Below are positions 1 to 10,082 of a DNA stretch of 64,000 bases, piece after piece. How positions within the stretch are numbered: the stretch's first letter is position 1; every line of letters begins with the position of its first letter. This DNA comes from Stichopus chloronotus (taxonomy: Eukaryota; Echinodermata; Holothuroidea; Aspidochirotida; Stichopodidae): positions 6,998,143 through 7,062,142 of the forward strand of contig CM037845.1 in assembly GCA_021234535.1 (NCBI GenBank), given 5' to 3'. The position numbers were made by a program, and so were the translations under genes. Below the pieces are notes generated by a model. It ran no database searches, was not told the DNA's origin, and saw only the letters and a list, made by a program, of their open reading frames with translations.

Positions 1-519
1 AATTCATTGTCCTGCAAATCACGGCGATAGACCTCACCTAACGACACGATACCACATTTTGATGCAAGGTTATTGAAGATACTGAAGATTTGTGTACAAG
101 TTTTCACATCATCTTCTCGAGACCTGATATCACTGGATTAACTTTTAGTCAGAGGCATAAACAAAAGTTAACAGTATAAGCCTCGGAACTTGTAATAATG
201 TATGATATCATGTTATCCTATGCGTGTCATGACTTACGTCCTGCACTAATTTTCATAATTATACAATTTTGGCATATGCATATAGAAACATTAATTTTTT
301 TAATTGGTGGTGTGGGGAGTGGATGATAGGGTTAGCAATATATGATGTATATGATTTATGAGACATGTCCTTGGACAATGTTTGGAAATTTCTGTTGCTA
401 TTTGAGACATGTTCCAGGAAAATTCAGACTGCCAATTCGTTTCGTCTTTACAGGATACTTTAATGGATGTGTAAGTCTTACTAAAAAGCTGTAGTGTAGT
501 CCCTGTGTCATTTACTTAC

Positions 520-1191
520 CATGCATTTACTCCGTCCACTGAATAAACCAAAGCTACCGGTGGTAATAGCAAACTGCAAATAAAAAAAGCTCATTGTGAA
601 ACATGAGCAACATGCATGAAGTCTGAAATCTGAGCTTTCACTTCATTTTCAGACTTGGTTTCAAAACTTATTCCATGACACTGATTTTCTGATTTAGTGA
701 TTCATCGTTTATTAAGTATTAACAGTATCGAAGATTTTAAAAGATGTTGTAACTTTATTTTAACTTTATTTCAGTCTCATTATTAAATGAATAGTCAAAT
801 AAGGAAAAAATACAATGAAATATTTAGTTAAAGAGACTGAGGAATGATTACAAAAATAAAAGATCTGCAGAATAACAAACTTGCTTGAAGTAAAAGTAAA
901 TGCAATGACCCTTTAAGGGTCCATAATATAAAAAAAAATGTTATCAAAAAAAAAAAAAATACTTACCACTCCACCCCAGAGTGACCAGCCAACGTAGTCA
1001 GGATATTCACAATAATAAGGCATCGTTACACCCAGAAGAACACTTCCGCTAATGACTTGAAAAATACCAGTCACTATTAGACCTTTACCACATGGCTTTC
1101 GTACCTTAAAACCTTTGAGCGTTCCGTTAGTATTAGGAACTTGATGACTTCCACTCAATTGGAGATTTTGCTGAAGTTGTGATTGTGCCAT
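520..1191 (-). CDS. MS4A-like four-helix membrane protein, gene C (partial, first two coding exons)
   Basis: Minus-strand gene with two coding exons in view. Exon 1 (1191 down to 967, 75 codons) begins at the ATG at 1191, chosen because it matches the start positions of genes A and B; an upstream in-frame ATG at 1233 has no counterpart. It encodes a polar N-tail, a basic stretch (KVRKPCGKG), a hydrophobic helix (GLIVTGIFQVISGSVLLGVT), a loop with one Cys, and ends at WGGV before a GTAAGT donor. Exon 2 (573 down to 520, 18 codons) follows a TTTGCAG acceptor, reads FAITTGSFGLFSGRSKCM and ends at GTAAGT. Both exons are phase 0 and correspond to exons 1 and 2 of genes A and B. The remaining exons should lie left of position 1, because intron 2 is 4.6-5.8 kb in the paralogues. 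The WGG/ITGS region between helices 1 and 2 resembles the MS4A/CD20 family; assignment is by pattern, not by search. No disabling change is visible. Confidence 0.72.
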
Positions 1192-2939
1192 TATTTTTGA
1201 GATTGTCTCTTTTCTATGAAGCTCTGACAACAATTATTGTTTCAGATGAGGTCAATAAGGTAACATAGGGCAACGATGAAGCCAAAAGAAACACTGTTAA
1301 CCAGTACAGTGTGTACCTTTCTTTATTTCTACTCACCCTTGTAGAGACAAATGCTCTCTAATTGTGTGAAAGATGTATATATGTGGTTCCAAACGGATAT
1401 CATGACGAATAGGAACGCGAATCCTCATTGGCGCCATAAGTGCACTTTGAGAGCAAAGTCCAGCACAATATCAATTGGATATTTGACAATAAGGTGTTAT
1501 CAATTATTAAAATGTTTAAGCGCAGGGATGTACCTTTTGTACTATTTCCTCATTTCACGTAGTATCATATGAAATGATCTAATCAATGCCACATAAGTGG
1601 ATACATACATCTAACAACGAACACGTCAAACTATCCGCTTCCATATGCAGCGGTATGGACTTTGACTCAAATTAACTAAAGTCATTCACATATATGTTAG
1701 TCAATGTTATCAAAAACGAGTGTCTTCAGATATCATTAGCTGATTTATTCATACACACTTAAAGAAATCTGGTATAGAAGGCTGTATGTGCCTTTTAACA
1801 CCACCTCGCTGCTTTCAGTATTTGGACTGTTGCCTCCAAGATGAATCAAACGTACTCTAAAAAGTGCCAATAGATGCAGAATTTACAATGTCGTGCGGCT
1901 GACTGTTTCAAAACACCAATATTTTTGAGCGAAATTGTTCTTCTGAAAGTAACTTTAACCTCCTTTGAATAATTTTCAGATTATGGTTTCTATTAGAATA
2001 GTTCTTTGTCAATGGACCAAACGTGGAAATTGACATATCAAGACAAACAGCAACAATTAAAATCTAAACCATATCTTTATGCAGATCATACACAGTACCA
2101 AATTTTGTGCAAATCTGGAATATGCAACCTCTCCCTATAGGAATAAACCCTTGAGCCAGAAATCAACATGGCAGCTTGTCTTTAAACATTTGTAATGAGG
2201 TCACTATGTATTTAAGTTTAGCTTGTTCCAACCTTGAATGGCATATTAAACATGTGGGCCCATAGGAACAGTGGTGAAAAGTAGCTTAAACTTTTGATAT
2301 GTATCAGTTACGGGGAATTCCCATAATCAAGTTAGCTTTGTTCACCTTTGTTATGTACCGTCTCTTGAAGGAGGACGACTCGCTTCCGCCATTTGAGTCC
2401 AAACGCAAAAGTAACAGACATGGGAACGTGTGTAAAAAGTATGACCATGTCAATACACAGCAAGAGACTCTTATGAAGATTATTATACATAGAGTAGTTA
2501 TTAATTAAAAGCTGAATCCAAAGCTGAATTGAAAGATGCTACCAGCGATTGGTGACAGCAAACGGGCAGGCCCCCAGATCTATAATCGGTGAAAGGTTAA
2601 TTGAATTCTTGTTCACCATGAAATCACTGTGAATAATTTGGTTTGGGAATATGAACAGGGGAGCGTGTATTTGCAAAAGCCTACCGCCATCCAGAATCCT
2701 AGAGCGTATTATGGAATCGACAATACATTCTCAAGAACTCTTTAAAGCACGCATAGATACACACACATACAATTTCAAAGTTACGTGGTAAATGATATCA
2801 TTTGCTTCTTCCCATTTTCCTTTTAGTTAGTTCAGTTTGACAGTCTATGAGGCAATCAAGCATATTGAAAATACACTTAAATGAAACGTTTTATAGTGAA
2901 CATAAAATATGGGCTTCAATTGTGGGGAGGCAAATGTCT
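1192..2939. other. Upstream spacer of gene C, no recognised feature
   Basis: This is the 5' flank of gene C. A candidate acceptor (sequence GTTGTCAG on the minus strand near 1228) could precede a 5'UTR exon, as in gene B. Short open frames at 1351-1572 and 2299-2508 show no family signature or splice context and are treated as chance. Confidence 0.4.
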
Positions 2940-3280
2940 TATTGAACTCTAAATAGTGGCGCTATCTATTTATTCAGTAGCCAAAAAAAAAAAACATTCC
3001 ATTTTTCTGGGCTTTCCCAATCTGTGCCTGTGTTACAAGTTATTAACTATGGGTAGCATTTACTGTGAAATAGTGTTAATTTATTGGCTGTTAATACTGT
3101 ACCTGCAAGGAGAATTGGCTGATTTAACAGTAATAGGACAACTAGTTGACAAAGTAGGCTCTCATTTTTGCACACCCTTCAATCAGTTTGGACTAATTAT
3201 GAAGTTTTTTTTTTCTTCTACACACAGCATTGACTGGAAAATTGTCGAGAACAACGCTCTTTTCAGCAGTGTGGCATAAA
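2940..3280 (+). mobile_element. Right-hand fragment of the TIR element seen whole at 40.7-41.3 kb
   Basis: The segment starting with ACTCTAAATAGTGGCGCTAT parallels ACTCTAAATAACGGCGCTAT at about 41.04 kb. Similarity continues through the CCAAAAA...CATTCCAT stretch, the lines around 'ctgggctttcccaatc', and 'ttaatactgtacctgc'. The tRNA-like half is absent and the right terminal motif is only weakly recognisable. An open frame of 107 codons across it is incidental. Confidence 0.5.
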
Positions 3281-3480
3281 TTGTAACTCTCTGCTTCTGT
3301 AATTCTATGCTTCTTCCCATAACATGGGCTACTACTGTTTCCTGTATATCCTACATATTTCATTTCTAGAATCAACTATTCGAAATCAACAGGCTTCATG
3401 CCAGCTTCGTGCAAAAGTCACTACAGCTGATTTATCTCGGCAAAACGTTAAACCAGGCCAAAGGTGATCACAATAGCATA

Positions 3481-3517
3481 AATAAATAAATATATAAATA
3501 AAATAAATAAATAAAAT
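3481..3517. repeat. (AAAT)n simple repeat
   Basis: A run of AAAT/AAATA units lies directly upstream of the LINE remnant. It could be a tail of an older insertion or simply a microsatellite. Confidence 0.8.
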
Positions 3518-3569
3518 CAAAGAGCCGCATAGTATAGAAAGAGATTCGAGGTTTTAGCAGAATGGATGG

Positions 3570-4277
3570 GGTGGGAAGATTGATTTTGCACATGGCTCAT
3601 CTTCTAGCAGAGGAGTGTGTATTTTGTTCAACCCTGCTCTTAGCGTAAATCTGATTTATATAAAATCTCATACTGATGGCAGATATATTATCATTGATGC
3701 CAAGATTCACAGTACATTCTTCACTATTGTCTGTATTTATGCCCCCAACATTGATTCGCCGTCCTTTTGTGACTCGATCTCAGCTGATCTATGTAATTTT
3801 GCTTGTGAGAATGTAGTTATGGGTGGCGATTTCAACCTTATTTTTGGTCTACAATTAGACAAAACTGGGGGTGTACAGCAGACAAACTCTAGAGCAAGGG
3901 ATCAATGTTTAGATCTCATGAACAGGCATGTTCTGACTGATGTGTGGAGGGAAAGGAACCCTCACGCTAAGGTGTACACGTGGAGTTCAAGTATTACTGT
4001 CGGAATCCACTGCAGACTAGATTTTTCCTTCTTAATTTCCTGTCATTTCATAAAATGTGTTTCTAATAGGAATATCTCTCCAAGTCTACAATCTGACCAT
4101 TCTTTAGTAAACTGCAATCTCCAAGTGCTTTCCGAGAAGAGAGGTCCAGGGTACTGGAAATTTAATAATTCCCTTTTGAACGATGCAGATTATGTAAGTT
4201 TAATTAATAATCTTTTGGATACTGAGATTGATAACGCCGTTTTTTATAATCCTTCCCTCAAATGGGAGAATATTTAG
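3570..4277 (+). pseudogene. LINE endonuclease (APE) fragment
   Basis: The frame opens with GGKIDF...SRGVCILFNP, typical of the N-terminal third of L1-type endonucleases. It continues with VCIYAPN, the metal-site motif GGDFN (3822-3836), RLDFSFLI, and the catalytic SDH motif (4092-4100), then reads into the post-endonuclease region (GPGYWKFNNSLL) before a stop at 4275-4277. The first strand and the catalytic Glu region are missing, so the domain is incomplete even though this frame is open for more than 220 codons. Confidence 0.85.
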
Positions 4278-4462
4278 TGTCAAGTCAGAATCATTGCAAT
4301 TGATTATTCGAAGAAAAAGCCAAGAATCATCGTGAACGTGAGAAAAGTTTATTGAAAAGAATTAGTGGGTTAGAAAAACTGTATTTTGAATCAAACTCCC
4401 AAGAGGTATTTCAGGAATACAATGAGTCTAGAACTTAACTGAATCATTGATATGACCTTAAA

Positions 4463-5713
4463 TTGCAAGGAATAATTGTTAAATCAAGGGCTAGATGGGT
4501 GGAGAAGGGCGAAAAAAGTACCAAATACTTTTTAAACTTAGAAAAAAGGCATAAAGAGTCGAGTGTAATTCGTGAAATTCACACTACTGATGGTGTTATT
4601 TTGACTGAGAGTGACCTCATTTTAAGGGAGATAAGATATTTTTATTGTGATCTTTATCAGAAATACTGTGGAAATTCAGAGGGTTTTTTTTTCAAACTTT
4701 GCAGGTTGATAACGGGTTGGATAAGAACGAGGCCGATTCTTGTGAAGGACTTTTAACGGTAGACGAATGCAAAAAGGCATTATTCTCACTTTCGCTGGGT
4801 AAGACACCGGGAAGTGATGGTCTCACTGGTAATTTGTATAGAGTTTTTTGGTCAAAAATAGGTGATCTGGTGACTGCGTCCCTTAATCAGGCTTTCCATT
4901 CCTCTGCCCTCTCCGCTGAACAAGGTAGAGCGGTTATCACCCCCATACCAAACCTGGTAAAAGTCCCCATACGTCAAAGAATTACCGTCCATTTTCTTTG
5001 TTAAATACGGATTATAAGATTTGCTCTAAAGAGCTTGCTTCTAGAATCCAACCTTTTTTGCCCAAAATTATCAGTTCCAACCAAACTGGTTTCATAAAAG
5101 GACGTTTCATAGGGGAGAATATTCGATTGGTCTTGGATCTAATCAATTTTTGGTCTTGTAATAATAAAAAAGGATTGTTGTTTTTAATACATTTAGAGAA
5201 AGCTTTTGACAGAGTAGACTGGAATTTTACTATCAATAGCTTAAAGTTTTTCAATTTTGGAGAAGACTTCATTCGTTGGACTTCCACACTTTATTCAAAT
5301 AATACAGGTCGAGTTTTAAATAATGGTTTTTCATGTGCTACTTTTAATATAACCAGTGGGTGCGTCAAGGATGCCCCCTTACGGCGTATTTATTTATTAT
5401 TTGTGCCGAAGAATTTTCGACCTGTATTAAGGGTAAGCCTAGCATTAATGGTATCTCCATGTTTGGTGAGGAAATTAAGATTATGCAGTACGCTGATGAC
5501 ACCACGTTATTGTTAGATGGTTCTTACGACTCTTCAAGAGAAGCTGTTTCAGCTTTTCATATTTATGAACATGCCTCGGGAGTGAAAATTTATTATGGAC
5601 AAATCCACTGTTTTCCCATTGGGTTCTTTGGTTGGGGAAAACCCTTTCACTCGACCAATGTTTGGGCTCAAATGGACATTGGGTCCAGTAATTATGCTAG
5701 GGATAACATTTGA
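4463..5713 (+). pseudogene. LINE reverse transcriptase fragment, frameshifted, catalytic Asp replaced by His
   Basis: Three overlapping frames carry successive RT blocks. The linker has SRARWVEKGEKSTKYFLNLEK. RT blocks 1-2 have LGKTPGSDGLTGNLYRVFW (from about 4699). The next frame (4998-5516) has SNQTGFIKGR and LIHLEKAFDRVDW. The last (5360-5713) has RQGCPLTAYLF and the YADD box at 5489-5500. In active L1-type enzymes the residue before LEKAFD is the first catalytic Asp. Here codon 5190-5192 is CAT (His), a further sign of decay. Frames shift near 4750, 5000 and 5370. Confidence 0.88.
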
Positions 5714-6744
5714 CCATTTTACCGAGAATTTGTTTAGGCTTAATTTTGCTCCCAAATTGTCAAGACTTAAAAAGTTGCTTGCTTTATGGTCGCAAAAAGA
5801 TTTGACTCCTCTAGGCAAAGTTATTATTGTTGAATCACTGGGGTTAAGCCGATTTGTTTATCTTTTTCAAGTTTTACCTGACCCTCCCATTGAATTTATC
5901 AAGGAGTTGGAAAGGATTTTATTTAAGTTTATCTGGGCAGGAAAGCCTGAAAAAATCAAACGTTTTACTTTATACAATCCAACTTTTGCAGGTGGCCTGG
6001 AGGTTACCCACATTCCAAGCTTCATTAGGAGTCTTAAGTCTACTTGGGTAAAGAGATATTTGGACGACAATGAAGCAGTGTGGAAACTCTTTTTTAACTT
6101 TTATCTTCATAAATATGGTAAAAAGTTGCTTTTTAGCTGCAATTTTAAGGGTGATGATATTGTAATCGATAACTGTTTGTTTACAGGACGTATGCAAGGC
6201 ATGGTCAATTTTTTTCTACTATGTTCCCACCAGTAACTTAAGGGAAATAATTTGGAACAACTCCCATATTAAGGTCAATAACGAAGTCATTTATTATGAA
6301 TTTATGTATAAAAAGGGGGTCGTTTATGTGGATGACCTTTAAGAAGTAAATAATCGTTTTCGCACGGTGGATAGGTTTAAAAGAATGTTTAATATTAATT
6401 ATTGCCCTTTCACTTTTTTGTATGGTATTTATTCAGCCATTCCAAAATCGTGGAGACCTCATTATATGGAACTAGAAACAGTTGAAGAGAATGTTGCTAC
6501 GAATGTATCTGCCATTTGAAGAATGCCCTTGGTCTCTAGAGGAATCTATAAGTGTATTATAAATTCTATTACTGTCCCTCCGAAAGCCATTACTAACTGG
6601 AATAGAAATTTTAACTTAGACCCATGTCTTTGGAATACTATTTTCCAAATCCCCTTTAACTCTCTAAGAGATAGTAAATTAAAGTATTTTCAATTCCGTT
6701 TTTTACATCGTATTCTAGGCACAAACAAATTACTTTTTTACTTC
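5595..6744 (+). pseudogene. LINE ORF2 C-terminal region fragment
   Basis: The frame to 6236 contains LGITF, LSRLKKLLALWSQKDLTPLGKV, the post-RT helix region, and FIWAGKPEKIKRFTLYNP, all typical of the segment between RT and the C-terminus of L1-like ORF2. Further pieces follow after frameshifts, ending with KYFQFRFLHRILGTNKLLFY at about 6740. The terminal Cys/His motif is missing because unrelated sequence begins there. Confidence 0.8.
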
Positions 6745-7260
6745 GACTTGAACGAAGTTCAGTCGAAGTAATGTAATCCCCAGAGCAGTTTGTGCAGTCA
6801 TGCGTACCGATTAGTGCGTTCGGGGCCCTTTCGACGGCGATTTCTCGGCCTCTACGGAAGCTACGGAGCTGAAATTTGGCGGGGATCGGCGATTTAGTTT
6901 TCTGGCTAGCGATCATTCTTCATTTTTTCGCCAAAAAGCCTACTCCTCCTAGGGATTTCGGAGTTACCTCTTGAAATTTTGCACACTGTTAGAAGGGTCT
7001 TTTGTGCACAAAAGTTGTGCTTTTTTAAGAGAAATTCGGTAAAATGGCTTTTTTATGGACCGGTTGGCGTCCGAAATGGACCCTTTCGGAAAATGGCCAA
7101 TTTCTCTCGAATAAGGCAAAAAATCGAAAATTAACTAATCTCATTTAGATTTTACACTTGTTGTACAAGTCTTCCGTGAATTTGGTGAGAATTGACTGCG
7201 AAACCGTGGAGAAAATGCGAAATGAAATTTGCCTGTTTGTTTCCAACATCAGGGGTTACT
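6738..7260. other. GC-richer block of unknown origin that interrupts the LINE, beginning with a hairpin
   Basis: An imperfect palindrome (arms TACTTCGACTTGAAC and AGTTCAGTCGAAGTA, about 6739-6770) sits exactly where LINE similarity stops. The following 480 bases are visibly richer in G+C and CpG than their surroundings and have no long open frame. It may be a second mobile element inserted into the LINE. No LINE sequence was recognised to the right of it. Confidence 0.4.
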
Positions 7261-9689
7261 ATTACTTTCAATCTCCTCGCAAAGCGTGGTTCTGTATGGC
7301 AGCGTGGATTAGTTCTGCTTGGTGGCTGTGATGTACGGTAGCTGTGTGTGCCATAATTTTCTTACGCGGTAGTCAACGTGTAATACGCAAGCCGGGTGTC
7401 TTTGATGCAGAGCATGCAGTCTACTTGTTTGTCATGCCTAGGTCAGTGGAAACCATTAAGGATAATGGTTGAAGATGGACTATTTTCGTTGATACTAACA
7501 ACGAAACCAGCCCGTATAAAGAGTTAGTTTTAAATTTTACATGAATTAATTTAATTTTTTCAAGTATTACACATGGTTACGTATTTTGGTCGTAATTTTT
7601 GATTGTAATTAATGTCAATTTTCCATAAAATATATGATACACCCTTTATCACCATTTGGTATAAACTAATAGCAAGTATGAATATGCAAAAAGCTGTTGT
7701 TGACTGTTAAACTTGAAGGGGGTATTTTGTACTCACTTTTACAATAATAAAAAAGTACGGCTTCGAAACGTTTAAAATTAAAACTTTAAGATATTGCCAT
7801 TATTCTTTATTCGTACTGTGATTTTGTATTATGTCTCGATGATGACTGCCTTCAGAAAATCAGCTAATTTTAGGAAACTGTTGTGAAAACAGGGAGTGTA
7901 ACCCCCTACTTTTTTATGGTATAGCTTAAAGAGAAATATGGAGTTTAGAATACACCAACATGACATACAAAAGAAATAGCGGTAATCATTGTTAAACCAT
8001 TCAGTCTCATCGATAAACATCTACCAAAGCTTCATCTCCTCAAAACACTATGCATCTGATGAGTAACAGAAGATGCATCATTTGAATTTTGAAAAGTTTG
8101 GGTGAACAAATTGGTGTCGAGCAACAAATAACTGAGTTTCTATCTACGAGAAATTTATTTCTTGAAAAGAAAGACTACTGTCCTTCCTTATTTTGAATAA
8201 TCTATCACTCTGCGGTCACAAACATTGGTTTTAATAGTATGGGCGTTTTCTGTAAAACAAAGGTCCTATTTCCCTTTAACCAAAGGTGAATGATATCGCT
8301 TTAGGGAATATGTATTATTGATGGCATGGCCTTCTTTATCGAAGGCTGTATCAAGATGATACCACTGATAGGCCTAGGTAGATAAGTTGAAAAATTAAAT
8401 GAATTGAATATTCAAGGTGTATCCTGCACACCATTTGGATTTGAATGGAGAATCGTCCACATCGTCAACATCGTCGCCTATGACTATTTTGATTTGCCAA
8501 AATAGCGTTAAGAACAAGCTGCTTATTTACCAGTTCCGAACTACATTTGGCGGCCCCCACAACAGGCATCCCCCTCCTTGGAACTAAAGAAATTTAAACA
8601 GAAAAACCAGATAAGGATGAAAAACGAACAACAGTAAAATGACCAGCAAACAGAAGAAGAATAGTAACCCAAAATTCAGGGCCTTGCGTAAAATCCCATC
8701 CCATGGAGTTTACACTGGTGTAACCTACCCCAACATTGTTCACTATTAGCGTTAGCCATAAGCAAGAATTAAGCTGTGATGTACAGTAACTTTACTGCAA
8801 AATAAGTCATGTACTAAAATAGTGTGCTCATAATTGGAAAACAAAGAACATGGACACGGTGTAAAGACTACTTGAACATTTAACTATTTAAAAGGAATTT
8901 AATTGTGCAACAACACGTCTATCTAACAAAGATAGTTATTTTGTAAGTATTAACGAAGCGTTTGAGACAAATAGTTGCTTATGTAGTTCAGTTACAGTTA
9001 ACCTTTCGAGGAAAAATTATGTAGAGTATCAAAGCGTATGTTTCATGGAGATATACTAACAAGATGTATTATGAAAGTCTTCCCAATTGAGTAAACTCCG
9101 GTGCACATAGTAAAAACGAGCTTCTTAACAGAAATCTAGTCTCATGGCTGAGCGAATAAGTGCAGTGGACGAATCGTGGCATTGCTATTTTGAGGGCTAA
9201 TTTCTGAAAGAATACATATGCTTATTTTGTCATTTCTTCATCATTTTTGTTATTATAAATTATGCATCAAAACTGCATTTTGTACCATCTGAAGTGTTCA
9301 ATTTTAATTCGAGAAGTCTTATCTCACTGACTGAAATTATCTCCTACTTGTATCTCACTAAGAGAAATGTAACATACCAGAAGAGTTTGTACCCAAAGCC
9401 ATGGCGTTAGGACGGAAGCATATCCGTCCAGGTCTATTATATCAACTTGTCATGTGACAGTAAGTGAGGTTAAAGGTAAGGTTGTGTCCCATCTTCTCAA
9501 TCAACATTAACTCAACTTTTTTTCTCTGCAACACTTGGTGAGGTAAATGATATTAAAGTGGAACCGACGAACAAAGAGAGAAAATACCTTTGAGCAATGA
9601 TACAGCACTATAATGTATCTTACACTTAATATTAACATTAGTTAAATATTTTGTACAAATAAATACTAGTTCCACTGATTTCACGCACG
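7261..9689. other. Spacer, nothing recognised
   Basis: AT-rich DNA with no open frame showing a family motif, no plausible exon chain and no repeat shared with the rest of the window that I could see. Confidence 0.4.
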
Positions 9690-10082
9690 AAAGGCATTTT
9701 AAGTTACTGTGTGTTGTGTTTCCCTCTTTTTTCGAGGGAATGTTTTGTTTTTTCTTGACCTTAATTCACTATATTTTCTTTTCCTTGAAGCTGTAGAGGA
9801 GAGAGAATATTGGTGAAAGATACATAAGTACACATTAGTTTCGAACTCATGATTATAACACTTAATGAAGGGAGTCAATCCCTAAGAGAGTCCTGCTCTA
9901 ACCCACCACCTAACCCACGAATGCACAAGGAAGAAAAGGCTGTTCAAATTACTACAACCAACCTTACCGCAATATGTAAGCTGTGCTATAGTGTTATTAT
10001 AACACAACAGTGATCGAATATCTATCATTAACTGTAAGAACTGCCAAAGGTCATCTACCATTAATGGTAAGAACTAATCAGG
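9690..10082 (-). mobile_element. TIR/tRNA-like composite element, 3'-truncated copy
   Basis: The reverse complement matches the left two thirds of the element at 40.65-41.04 kb. It has the two terminal motifs (around 10,021-10,076, including the perfect 14-base palindrome TACCATTAATGGTA at 10,056-10,069), the TTATAACAC region, the tRNA-like stretch with a B-box-like GAGTTCGAAAC near 9837-9849, and the following 'gaggGAAACACAAC' segment. Similarity stops near 9690, so the other end is missing. Confidence 0.72.

Larger units (their letters stand above)
3540..6745 (+). mobile_element. Decayed L1/Tx1-like LINE (non-LTR retrotransposon), ORF2 remnant
   Basis: About 3.2 kb of an ORF2-type polyprotein in the usual order: apurinic endonuclease (about 3570-4277), linker (4463-4756), reverse transcriptase (4699-5713) and C-terminal region (5595-6744). 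It is spread over several frames with stops and small indels. Diagnostic motifs are GGDFN and SDH in the endonuclease and YADD in the RT. The 5' end is truncated inside the endonuclease, with no ORF1. The 3' part stops abruptly in the conserved FRFLHRILGTNKLL block, before the expected Cys/His segment. The element cannot make a protein. Motif style suggests the L1/Tx1 group; the exact clade needs a tree. Confidence 0.9.
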
